Of a DNA stretch of 7,778 nucleotides, positions 1 to 6,453 are shown in pieces. The notes beneath the pieces are model-generated. The model was not told where the DNA came from. It made no database searches and saw nothing but the letters and a program-made list of their open reading frames with translations. Source of the stretch: Caldimonas sp. (GTDB taxonomy: Bacteria > Pseudomonadota > Gammaproteobacteria > Burkholderiales > Burkholderiaceae_C); assembly GCA_030150305.1 (NCBI GenBank), contig JASLGD010000032.1:1-7778 (forward strand), given 5' to 3'. A program made the position numbers and the translations under genes. Within the stretch, counting starts at the first letter, position 1, and every line of letters starts with the position of its first letter.

Positions 1-369
1 GCGTCGGGCGCCTTGCAGTTCACCACCGTGCGGAGCTCGGAAGAACTCGACGCCGCGCTGCGCGGCAACTCCAGCCGCCCGGTCCTGCTCGATTTCTATG
101 CCGACTGGTGCGTCTCGTGCAAGGAGATGGAGCGCTTCACGTTCAGCGACCCGGCCGTGCAGAAGAAGCTCGCCGGTGCGCTCCTGCTCAAGGCCGACGT
201 CACCGCGAACGACGCGAACGATCGCGAGCTGCTCAAGCGCTTCAGCCTGTTCGGGCCGCCGGGAACGATCTTCTTCGACCCGGCGGGCAACGAGGTGCGA
301 TCGGCGCGATTGATCGGGTATCAGAACAGCGGCCGCTTCCTCGATACCCTGAAGACGGCAGGGCTCTGA
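1..369 (+). CDS. dsbD: Thiol:disulfide interchange protein DsbD, C-terminal thioredoxin-like domain (5' partial)
   Basis: The reading frame is open from base 1 and ends at TGA 367-369, so this is the last 122 codons of a gene that starts outside the window. Full DsbD proteins are about 600 residues. The visible part is the periplasmic gamma domain. It has the stretch LLDFYADWCVSCKEME with redox cysteines at codons 109-111 and 118-120 (a CxxC of the type CVSC), followed by the DsbD-typical ADVTAND and FGPPGTIFFD segments and a final IGYQ...FL..L helix. In known DsbD this domain takes electrons from the transmembrane beta domain, which is fed by cytoplasmic thioredoxin, and passes them to the N-terminal alpha domain. 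That domain then reduces DsbC and cytochrome c maturation proteins. A TTG at 13 is an internal leucine codon, not a start. A free-standing thioredoxin is possible in principle, but the sequence pattern is specifically that of DsbD. Confidence 0.93.
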   Translation, partial: ASGALQFTTVRSSEELDAALRGNSSRPVLLDFYADWCVSCKEMERFTFSDPAVQKKLAGALLLKADVTANDANDRELLKRFSLFGPPGTIFFDPAGNEVRSARLIGYQNSGRFLDTLKTAGL

Positions 370-372
370 TCG

Positions 373-386
373 GGGCGAGCTCGCCC
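373..386 (+). terminator. Short palindrome after dsbD, possible weak terminator
   Basis: GGGCGAGCTCGCCC is a perfect 14-bp palindrome beginning four bases after the dsbD stop. As RNA it would form a 5-bp GC stem (373-377 with 382-386) closed by an AGCT loop. No T-run follows, so it is at best a weak or Rho-assisted 3' end. It could also be chance in such GC-rich DNA. Confidence 0.22.
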
Positions 387-390
387 GCCG

Positions 391-399
391 TGTTAAAGT
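391..399 (+). promoter_or_regulatory. Extended -10-like promoter for the tRNA gene
   Basis: TGTTAAAGT contains a TGn extension followed by TAAAGT, which matches TATAAT at four of six positions including the first T, the A at position 2 and the final T. It lies in the only A/T-rich patch of the dsbD-tRNA gap. Transcription would start near 406, a few bases before the mature tRNA 5' end at 412, which is a normal leader length. No recognisable -35 box exists at 16-18 bp upstream (that DNA is GC-only), which is tolerable for an extended -10 promoter. This is inference from spacing and motif only. Confidence 0.38.
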
Positions 400-411
400 T
401 CGTCTTCCAGT

Positions 412-488
<77 letters not shown>

Positions 489-499
489 CCGAACCGAGC

Positions 500-532
500 A
501 AGCGCCGACCACCGTGTCGGCGCTTCGTCTTT
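500..532 (+). terminator. Rho-independent terminator of the tRNA-fMet gene
   Basis: A perfect 10-bp stem, AAGCGCCGAC (500-509) with GTCGGCGCTT (516-525), closed by a 6-nt loop CACCGT, begins 11 bases after the tRNA CCA end. CGTCTTT follows (526-532), a short imperfect U-tract. Position and stem quality fit a tRNA terminator. The weak U-tract suggests that some read-through into the downstream dehydrogenase gene is possible. Confidence 0.72.
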
Positions 533-551
533 CCGGGTCCTCATTCGCACC

Positions 552-1994
552 ATGACGCGCCTCCACCGTCTCGCCGTCGCGACCGCTGTCGTCGCGGTCG
601 TCGATGGTTGCGGCGGCGGTGGCGGCTCCGCTTCGACGGCGGTCGGCGGCCACGCGCCCGACATCGACGCGCCGACCGTCGCGCTCACCGCGCCGACGGC
701 GCTCGCGAGCAACCTCACCGGAACGATCGCGGTGAGCGCGAGCGCGAACGACAACGTCGGTGTCACTGCCGTCGAGTTCCAGATCGACGGCGTGCCGCTC
801 GGCGCCGCGGCCGCAAGCGCGCCGTACGCGACGACGCTCGACACCAGCGCCTATCCGTCGGGCCAGCACGTCGTCCGCGCCCGCGCGAGCGACGCCGCGG
901 GCAACGTCTCGGCATGGTCGAGCGCAACCGTGAGCTTCGGCGGCGCGGTGACGCAGCCGGCCGGCTTCACGCGCGACGAAGCCTGGGTCACGGGGCTTGC
1001 CAACGCAAGCGCGTTCGCGCAGGCGCCGGACGGCAGGCTCTTCGTCGCCGAGCAGGCCGGAACGCTGCGCGTCGTCAAGAACGGCGCGTTGCTGGCGACG
1101 CCGTTCGTGTCGATCGCGGTCGACTCGAACGGCGAGCGCGGCCTGATCGGCGTCGCGCTGTCGCCGAGCTTCGCGACCGACGGATTCGTCTACGTCTACG
1201 CGACGCGCACCGCCGGCGGCGTGCACAACCGCATCAGCCGGTTCACGGCCGCGGGCGACGTCGCCGCGGTCGGCAGCGAGACGACGCTGGTCGACTTGCC
1301 GCCGCTCTCGACCGCGACCAACCACAACGGCGGCGGCATGCGCTTCGGTCCCGACGGCAAGCTCTACGTCGGCGTCGGCGAGAACGCGAACCCGCCGCTC
1401 GCGCAGGACCTGAGCTCGCCGCTCGGCAAGCTCCTGCGCTTCAACGCCGACGGCACGATCCCGAACGACAACCCGTTCTACGCGACGCAGGCAGGCCTCG
1501 CTCGCGCCGTCTGGGCGTACGGCCTGCGCAATCCGTTCACGTTCGCGTTCCAGCCAACGAGCGGCCGGCTGCACATCAACGACGTCGGCCAGAACACGTG
1601 GGAGGAGATCGACGTCGGCGTGGCCGGCGCGAACTACGGCTGGCCGAGCTCGGAAGGCCCCGACAACCTCACGGCCGCGTTCCAGGCGCCGCTCTTCACG
1701 TACAAGCACAGCGCCGCGAACCCGCCGGGATCCGGGCCGGGCGGGTTCTTCACCGGCTTCGCGATCGCGGGCGGCGCGTTCTATCCCGCGGCGGGCGCGT
1801 ACCCGGCAGGCTATCGCGACCAGTACTACTTCGCCGACTACGTCAGCCAGTGGGTCGGCAGGCTCGATCTCGTCAACGGCGATGCGTACGCGTTCGCGAA
1901 GCTCTCCGGTGCACCGGTCGACATGCTCGTCGGCAACGACGGCGCGCTCTACGTCCTGACGCGCGGCAACGTGACGAGGATCAGCTCGCCCTGA
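552..1994 (+). CDS. PQQ-dependent sugar dehydrogenase, lipoprotein with N-terminal Ig-like domain
   Basis: A 480-residue protein. Residues 1-19 form a short basic then hydrophobic signal ending VVDG, followed by Cys20 and a run of five glycines. This resembles a lipobox, although Asp at -2 is unusual, so lipid anchoring is likely but not certain. Residues about 40-130 read as a bacterial Ig-like beta-sandwich (PTVALTAP..., VEFQIDGVPLG, VVRARASDAAGNVS). Residues about 137-478 are the six-bladed propeller of the glucose/sorbosone dehydrogenase family: NHNGGGMRFGPDGKLYVGVG with His258 at the place of the catalytic base, and YGLRNPFTFAFQP with Arg326-Asn327 at the place of PQQ-contacting residues, followed by NDVGQNTWEEI and NYGWP. 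Family members oxidise aldose sugars in the periplasm or outside the cell using PQQ and calcium; the substrate here is unknown. No pqq biosynthesis genes are in the window. The ATG at 552 gives the only sensible signal peptide, but no Shine-Dalgarno sequence is visible before it. Confidence 0.9.
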   Translation: MTRLHRLAVATAVVAVVDGCGGGGGSASTAVGGHAPDIDAPTVALTAPTALASNLTGTIAVSASANDNVGVTAVEFQIDGVPLGAAAASAPYATTLDTSAYPSGQHVVRARASDAAGNVSAWSSATVSFGGAVTQPAGFTRDEAWVTGLANASAFAQAPDGRLFVAEQAGTLRVVKNGALLATPFVSIAVDSNGERGLIGVALSPSFATDGFVYVYATRTAGGVHNRISRFTAAGDVAAVGSETTLVDLPPLSTATNHNGGGMRFGPDGKLYVGVGENANPPLAQDLSSPLGKLLRFNADGTIPNDNPFYATQAGLARAVWAYGLRNPFTFAFQPTSGRLHINDVGQNTWEEIDVGVAGANYGWPSSEGPDNLTAAFQAPLFTYKHSAANPPGSGPGGFFTGFAIAGGAFYPAAGAYPAGYRDQYYFADYVSQWVGRLDLVNGDAYAFAKLSGAPVDMLVGNDGALYVLTRGNVTRISSP

Positions 1995-2009
1995 GACTCG
2001 AGCCGGCGT

Positions 2010-3434
2010 TCACGGCGGGCACAGGCGCTTGCTCGGATCGCATTCCGTGCCGAGCGGGACCAGCGTGCCGAGCAAGGTCGGGATCAGCTCGCTCACCGTC
2101 GGATGGATGTGGACGGCGTGCTCGATCACCTTGTACGACGCGTCCGCCGCCATGACGTCGAGCAGCGAGTGGACGACTTCGTCGGCCTCGATGCCGAGCA
2201 GCGAAGCGCCGAGGATGCGCTCGCTCTCGGCGTCGACGAGCACCTTCATGAAGCCCTGCGTTTCGTCGCGCTCCTTGGCGCGGCCGACGCGCGCCATCGG
2301 CATCACGCCGACCAGCGCCGGCTTGCCGCGCGCACGCACCTCGGCTTCGCTCATGCCGACCCGGCCGAGCGGCGGATCGATGAAGAGCGCGTACGCCGTC
2401 AGGCGGTCGCCGACGCGACGGTGCTTGCCGTGCAGCAGGTTGGCGGCGACGATCTCGTGGTCGTTGAACGACGTGTGGGTGAAGGCGCCGCGACCGTTCG
2501 CGTCGCCGAGCGCCCAGACGCCGGCGACGCTGGTGCGCAGCTCGTCGTCGACGGTGATGTAGCCGCGCGGGTCGGTCGCGATCCCGGCCTTGTCGAGGCC
2601 GAGGTCGTCGGTGTTGGGCTTGCGCCCGACCGCCGCGAGCAGGTGGCTGCCGTCGAGCACGTGCGACGCGCCCCCTTCGTCGAACGCGACGCGCACGCCC
2701 TGGCCGCCGGCGCCCGGCGAGACCCGCGCCGTCTTCACCGAACAGTGGAAGGCGACGCCTTCGCGTTCGAGGATCGCCTGTACCTCGCGCGAGATCTCGG
2801 GGTCCTCGCGGGCGATCAAGCGGTCGCCGTATTCGACGACGGTCACGCGCGAGCCGAATCGGCGATACATCTGCGCGAACTCGAGGCCGATGTAGCTGCC
2901 GCCGGCGATGATCAGGTGCTCGGGCAGCGTGTCGATCGCCATCATCGACGTGTTGGTGAGGACCGGCACGTCGGCGATCCCGGGCCAGGTCGGCAGCACC
3001 GCCCGCCCGCCGACGTTGATGAAGATCTGCGGCGCCTCGAGGATTTCGCCGCCGACCTCGACCGCGTGCGGTCCGCTGAAGCGCGCATGGCCCCGGACCA
3101 GCGTCAGGTTGTCGGTGCCGGCGATCCACTTCGACAGGCTTTCGATCGATTGCGCGACGACGCGGTCCTTGCGCGCCTTCACTGCCTTCATGTCGACCGT
3201 CACCGGGCCGCCGATCCGGACCCCGTAGTCGGCGGCGCGCCGCGCGACGTGCGCCGTGCGCGCGCTCGCGACCAGCGTCTTGGTCGGGATGCAACCGTCG
3301 TTGACGCAAGTGCCACCGAGGTGCTCGCGCTCGATCAGCGCCGTTCGCTTGCCCACCTTCGCGAGTCTCACGGCGAGGAAGGGGCCCGCCTGCCCGGCGC
3401 CGATCACGATCGCATCGTACGAAGTCTTCTTCAT
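2010..3434 (-). CDS. FAD-containing pyridine nucleotide-disulfide oxidoreductase, mercuric-reductase-like
   Basis: A 474-residue flavoprotein of the class I disulfide reductase family (glutathione reductase, lipoamide dehydrogenase, MerA). The N-terminal FAD site is GAGQAG (residues 12-17) with Glu35 ending the second strand. The redox-active disulfide is Cys43/Cys48 in GGTCVNDGCIPTKT. A second nucleotide-binding motif, GGSYIGLEFA, is followed by VTVVEYGDRL; an acidic residue there favours NADH over NADPH by analogy. The second FAD motif is VWALGDANG. The C-terminal dimer domain has HIHPTVSELIP with His444 and Glu449, the usual catalytic dyad. There is no N-terminal heavy-metal domain, and the true substrate is unknown despite the frequent 'mercuric reductase' label. 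Two extra cysteines lie in the C-terminal tail (465 and 472). ATG 3434 is supported by AGGAG five bases upstream. The gene converges on the PQQ dehydrogenase (15-bp gap) and diverges from the DMT transporter. Confidence 0.93.
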   Translation of the reverse strand: MKKTSYDAIVIGAGQAGPFLAVRLAKVGKRTALIEREHLGGTCVNDGCIPTKTLVASARTAHVARRAADYGVRIGGPVTVDMKAVKARKDRVVAQSIESLSKWIAGTDNLTLVRGHARFSGPHAVEVGGEILEAPQIFINVGGRAVLPTWPGIADVPVLTNTSMMAIDTLPEHLIIAGGSYIGLEFAQMYRRFGSRVTVVEYGDRLIAREDPEISREVQAILEREGVAFHCSVKTARVSPGAGGQGVRVAFDEGGASHVLDGSHLLAAVGRKPNTDDLGLDKAGIATDPRGYITVDDELRTSVAGVWALGDANGRGAFTHTSFNDHEIVAANLLHGKHRRVGDRLTAYALFIDPPLGRVGMSEAEVRARGKPALVGVMPMARVGRAKERDETQGFMKVLVDAESERILGASLLGIEADEVVHSLLDVMAADASYKVIEHAVHIHPTVSELIPTLLGTLVPLGTECDPSKRLCPP

Positions 3435-3541
3435 CGCAGCTCCTGAAGGCGCGAGGCGCCGCCGGCATGATCATCGCCCCGCGCAGGGCGCGTTGGCCAC
3501 AGGGAATCACGGCCTGGCTCAGTCGGCCAGAATCGCAATTC
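3435..3541. promoter_or_regulatory. Divergent promoter region between the oxidoreductase and DMT transporter genes
   Basis: These 107 bp must hold the start signals for two genes transcribed away from each other. I see no convincing -35/-10 pair for either. Visible structure includes an inverted repeat CTGGC-N7-GCCAG (3514-3518 with 3526-3530), nested within a wider TTGGCC...GGCCA pairing (3493-3498 and 3525-3529), and a GAAT-CGCA-ATTC dyad (3530-3541) directly against the DMT start codon. The dyads could bind a regulator, but none of them is a recognised operator. Confidence 0.4.
3440..3444 (-). promoter_or_regulatory. Ribosome binding site of the FAD oxidoreductase
   Basis: On the minus strand AGGAG precedes the ATG at 3434 by five bases (CTGCG). 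This is the clearest Shine-Dalgarno sequence in the window and fixes the start of this gene. Confidence 0.75.
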
Positions 3542-4435
3542 ATGACGGCCGCCGACCCCTCTGCGCGCAAGGCCGCGGCCTGGATGGCCGGCTGGCTGAC
3601 CGCGATGGTGGTGATGGCGGTCGCCGGCCGCGCCGCGACGCGAACGCTGCACGTCTTCCAGATCATGGAGATGCGCTCGCTGCTCGGCTTCGTGCTCGTC
3701 TGGCCGCTCGTCCGCGCCAGCGGCGGCGTGCGCGCGCTCGGCACCTCGCGCCCCGGCCAGCAGGTCGCGCGCAACGCCGTCCACTACGCGGCGCAGTTCG
3801 GCTGGTTCTTCGCGCTCACGCTGATCCCGATCGCGCAGGTCGTCGCGATCGAGTTCACGATGCCGATCTGGACCGCGCTGCTCGCGGTCTCGTTCCTCGG
3901 CGAGCGGCTCGGCGCGGCGCGCGTCGCCGCGGTCGTGCTCGGCGTCGTCGGCGTCGCGGTCATCGTCCGTCCCGGCCTCGACCACGTCGACCCCGGCCAG
4001 CTGATCGCGCTCGCGGCCGCGGTCGGCTTCGCGATCTCGGTGATCCTCGTCAAGTCGCTGACGCGCACCGACAGCCCGGTGACGATCGTCTGGTGGATGC
4101 TCCTCGTGCAGTCGGCGATCGGCGCGATCCCCGCGCTGCTCGTCTGGCGCACGCCTTCGGCCGCAGCGTGGCCGTGGATCGTCGTCATCGCGATCTGCGG
4201 AACGTACTCGCACTTCTGCATGACGCAGGCGCTTCGCCACGCCGAGGCGACGATGATCGTGCCGATGGACTTCCTGCGCGTGCCGCTCACCGCGATCGCG
4301 GGCTGGCTCGTCTACGGCGAGCGGATCGACGCGTTCACGATCGGCGGTGCGGCGATGATCCTGCTCGCGAACCTCCTCAACCTGCGCCGGCCCGTGCCGG
4401 CGCCGAAAGGCCAGCCGATGGCGACCCATCCATGA
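3542..4435 (+). CDS. DMT-superfamily (EamA) transporter
   Basis: From ATG 3542 the protein has 297 residues, the normal size for ten-helix drug/metabolite transporters. It has two EamA repeats, roughly residues 12-144 and 152-281. Each ends in the typical pattern of a GE.. motif, a helix and a basic exit: FLGERLGAARVAAVVLG with Glu121 and YGERIDAFTIGGAAMILL with Glu260. The first repeat has the usual EMRSLLGFVLVWPL helix and VRPG after its fifth segment. Family members move amino acids, nucleotides, sugars or related metabolites across the inner membrane, often as exporters; nothing here identifies the substrate. An in-frame ATG at 3467 would add 25 residues (rich in Arg, Pro and Trp) that do not resemble a DMT N-terminus, so 3542 is preferred, although neither start has a good ribosome binding site. 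The stop overlaps the start of the downstream OPT transporter by four bases, so the two are almost certainly co-transcribed. Confidence 0.9.
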   Translation: MTAADPSARKAAAWMAGWLTAMVVMAVAGRAATRTLHVFQIMEMRSLLGFVLVWPLVRASGGVRALGTSRPGQQVARNAVHYAAQFGWFFALTLIPIAQVVAIEFTMPIWTALLAVSFLGERLGAARVAAVVLGVVGVAVIVRPGLDHVDPGQLIALAAAVGFAISVILVKSLTRTDSPVTIVWWMLLVQSAIGAIPALLVWRTPSAAAWPWIVVIAICGTYSHFCMTQALRHAEATMIVPMDFLRVPLTAIAGWLVYGERIDAFTIGGAAMILLANLLNLRRPVPAPKGQPMATHP

Positions 4436-6276
4436 GCGCGATTCCGATGGCGACGCCGGAGGCGCCGCACGCTGCCGCGACGCCGCGCTGGCGCTGGCTG
4501 CCGGCGCCGAACACGTGGAAGTACCACGCGCTGCTGCTCGCGCTCGGCATCCTCGTCCTCGGCCCGCTCGGCGGGCTGACGGCGTCGTACATGAACTTCT
4601 CGATCGGCTTCTTCGTCGGCGGCCAGGTCCTCGCCGGACTGCTCGGCTCGACGGTGACGTTCGGCTACGGCGCCGACGGCAAGCACGGCGCCAACTTCAT
4701 CCAGACCGCCGCGGCGTCGGTCGCCGGCATGAGCGCGATGGGCGTGCTGATCCAGGCGATGGTCTGGCTCGGCCTGCCGCAGCCGCCGATGTGGCAGCTC
4801 GTCGTCTACATGCTCGCGATCGGCATGTTCGGCGCCGGCATCGGGATGCTCTACACGCCGGTCCTCGTCGACCGCATGAAGCTGACGTTCCCGTCGGGCC
4901 TCGCGGTCGCCAACATCCTGCGCGCGCTCACCGACCCGGTGCTGCTGCGCCGCTCGGTGGCGCTGCTCGGCTCGGGAGTCGCGACCGGGCTCGTCGGCGG
5001 CATCGCGGCGACCAAGATCGCGCTGCTCGGCGCGGTCGAGCTCTCGGCGTCGACGTTCGGCGCCGGCATGGTCGTCGGCGCGCGCATCGGCCTGGCGGCG
5101 GTGACCGGGGGCGTCGTCGGCCTCCTGCTGAAGCCGCATCTCGTCGCGGTCGGCTGGCTGCACGCCGGCGATCCGCCGCGCAAGATCATGTTCCTGATCG
5201 CGCTCGGCACGATCATGGGCGCGGCGATCGTCGACATGACGGAGATCATGGCGCGCGCGATCCGCCGCTGGCGCGAAGCCGCTGCCGAGGGCGGCGCGCC
5301 GCCCGATCTCGAGGTGCACGGCTGGCGCCGCGTCCACACGACGCGGCTCGTCGTCTGGGCGATCTGCTGGGCGATCGCGGTGGTCGCGATCGGTCATCTC
5401 GTGCTCGGCCAGCCGGTGCTCTACCTGTGCGTCGCGCTCGTGCTCGTCTGCATCTTCGCGCTCGTCAACGGCATCTCGCTCGGCATCAGCGACACGAACC
5501 CGATCTCGTCGGCGTTCGTCGTCTCGATCGTCGTGATGGCGGCGATCGGCCTGCGCGATCCGGTCGTCGGGCTGATGGCGGGCACCGTGCTGCTCGTCTC
5601 GACGAGCGTCGCGTGCGACATGCAGCAGGACCGCTCGACCGGCGCGCGGCTCGGCACCAATCGGGTCCTGCAGTTTCGCTACCAGGCGGCGGGAATCCTC
5701 GTCGGCGCGCTGCTCGCGGTCGCGTTCGCGCGCCTCTTCATGGCCGCGTATCCGGTGCTGCAGCTCGACCAGACGACGATGAGCGAAAGCCAGCAGCCGG
5801 CGCAGTGGAACGCGGCGATGACGTTCAAGTTCGTCGGCATCCTGAAGAGCCTCACCGACGACAAGCCGTACCAGCGCACCGCGATCTGGCTCGGCGTCGC
5901 CGCGGGGCTCGCGATCGAGCTGCTTCGCAAGACTCTGTTCGCGAGCGAGCGCTGGCGGCGCTACAAGGCGACGCGCGCCGGCCGCGCGGTCGACTTCGTC
6001 CTCGACTCGACGGTGCTGTCGTCGCCGTACGCGCTCTCGTTCGGCGGCTTCGTCAACCTGGCGACGTCGCTCTGGCTCGGCGCCGGGGGCGTGGTCGCGA
6101 GCCTGATCGATGCCCGCGCCGCGCGGCGCAAGCGCCGCGACGCGCCGGGCGACGACGGCGCGCTGCCGTCCGACATGACGGCGACGTCGCTCTTCGGCGG
6201 TGGCCTGATCGCCGGCGACGCGATCGCGGCGCTCGGCCTCGGCCTGATCGCGCTCGGATCGCTCGTCGCCGGCTAG
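4432..6276 (+). CDS. OPT/YSL-family oligopeptide or metal-chelate transporter
   Basis: A 614-residue, highly hydrophobic protein with many membrane helices, the first about residues 28-50 (ALLLALGILVLGPLGGLTAS). The family pattern is seen in MNFSIGFFVGGQVLAGLLG near the N-terminus, LTFPSGLAVANILRAL in the first half, SDTNPISSAF around Asn356-Pro357, and CDMQQDRSTGARLG at 395-408, which matches the prokaryotic OPT motif (usually G/D..QD.KTG..LG). OPT carriers import short peptides or metal-nicotianamine/siderophore-type complexes, probably with protons; bacterial substrates are mostly unknown. A long loop at about residues 275-305 and a charged loop near 560-580 (ARRKRRDAPGDDG) are likely cytoplasmic. 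The ATG at 4432 overlaps the DMT stop as ATGA and has no Shine-Dalgarno sequence of its own, which points to translational coupling. Starting further upstream in the same frame would only read through the DMT gene out of frame. Confidence 0.9.
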   Translation: MSAIPMATPEAPHAAATPRWRWLPAPNTWKYHALLLALGILVLGPLGGLTASYMNFSIGFFVGGQVLAGLLGSTVTFGYGADGKHGANFIQTAAASVAGMSAMGVLIQAMVWLGLPQPPMWQLVVYMLAIGMFGAGIGMLYTPVLVDRMKLTFPSGLAVANILRALTDPVLLRRSVALLGSGVATGLVGGIAATKIALLGAVELSASTFGAGMVVGARIGLAAVTGGVVGLLLKPHLVAVGWLHAGDPPRKIMFLIALGTIMGAAIVDMTEIMARAIRRWREAAAEGGAPPDLEVHGWRRVHTTRLVVWAICWAIAVVAIGHLVLGQPVLYLCVALVLVCIFALVNGISLGISDTNPISSAFVVSIVVMAAIGLRDPVVGLMAGTVLLVSTSVACDMQQDRSTGARLGTNRVLQFRYQAAGILVGALLAVAFARLFMAAYPVLQLDQTTMSESQQPAQWNAAMTFKFVGILKSLTDDKPYQRTAIWLGVAAGLAIELLRKTLFASERWRRYKATRAGRAVDFVLDSTVLSSPYALSFGGFVNLATSLWLGAGGVVASLIDARAARRKRRDAPGDDGALPSDMTATSLFGGGLIAGDAIAALGLGLIALGSLVAG

Positions 6277-6278
6277 CG

Positions 6279-6343
6279 GTCGGGCGCCCCGACGAACGGC
6301 CGGCGATCGGGCTCGCCGTTTGCCGCATTCGCGGAGGTTTTTT
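6279..6343 (+). terminator. Hairpins and T6 run after the OPT gene, probable terminator
   Basis: Just after the OPT stop (TAG 6274-6276) lies GTCGGG-CGC-CCCGAC (6279-6284 with 6288-6293), a 6-bp GC stem without a T-tract. Further on, AACGGC (6295-6300) can pair with GCCGTT (6315-6320). CCGC-ATTC-GCGG (6323-6326 with 6331-6334) is followed after AGG by six Ts (6338-6343), the only T6 in the window. The last unit has the layout of an intrinsic terminator but a stem of only 4 bp, so termination efficiency is uncertain. Confidence 0.42.
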
Positions 6344-6407
6344 GCGACCGGGTTCGGAGTGGGGTTGCCCGCGACGATCGCCGCATCGACGGAGAATCGT
6401 TTCCCTG

Positions 6408-6427
6408 CGACGCGCGCGATCGCGTCG
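6408..6427 (+). other. Hairpin in the leader of the protein kinase gene
   Basis: CGACGCG (6408-6414) pairs perfectly with CGCGTCG (6421-6427) around a CGCGAT loop, and a flanking G-T wobble can extend the stem. It ends 26 bases before the kinase ATG and could lie in the mRNA leader. It may affect translation or mark an operator, or be a chance result of high GC. No gene lies in 6277-6453. Confidence 0.35.
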
Positions 6428-6453
6428 TGTCGCAGCGCCGCGCATCGAAGGCC

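Noticed and set aside
608..2155. 515-codon plus-strand frame overlapping the PQQ dehydrogenase
   Set aside because: Its product is almost entirely Arg, Ala, Asp and Gly with no domain, as expected for an off-frame reading of GC-rich coding DNA. The dehydrogenase frame has clear family motifs.
1981..3774. 597-codon minus-strand frame and a 447-codon plus-strand frame (2103-3446) over the FAD oxidoreductase
   Set aside because: Both are low-complexity shadows. The oxidoreductase frame carries the redox disulfide, both nucleotide sites and a proper ribosome binding site.
3256..4431. Possible 392-residue N-terminal extension of the OPT transporter
   Set aside because: The frame is open upstream, but the extension runs antisense through the oxidoreductase start and off-frame through the DMT gene and is Arg/Ala-rich. 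The ATGA junction at 4432 gives the normal OPT N-terminus.
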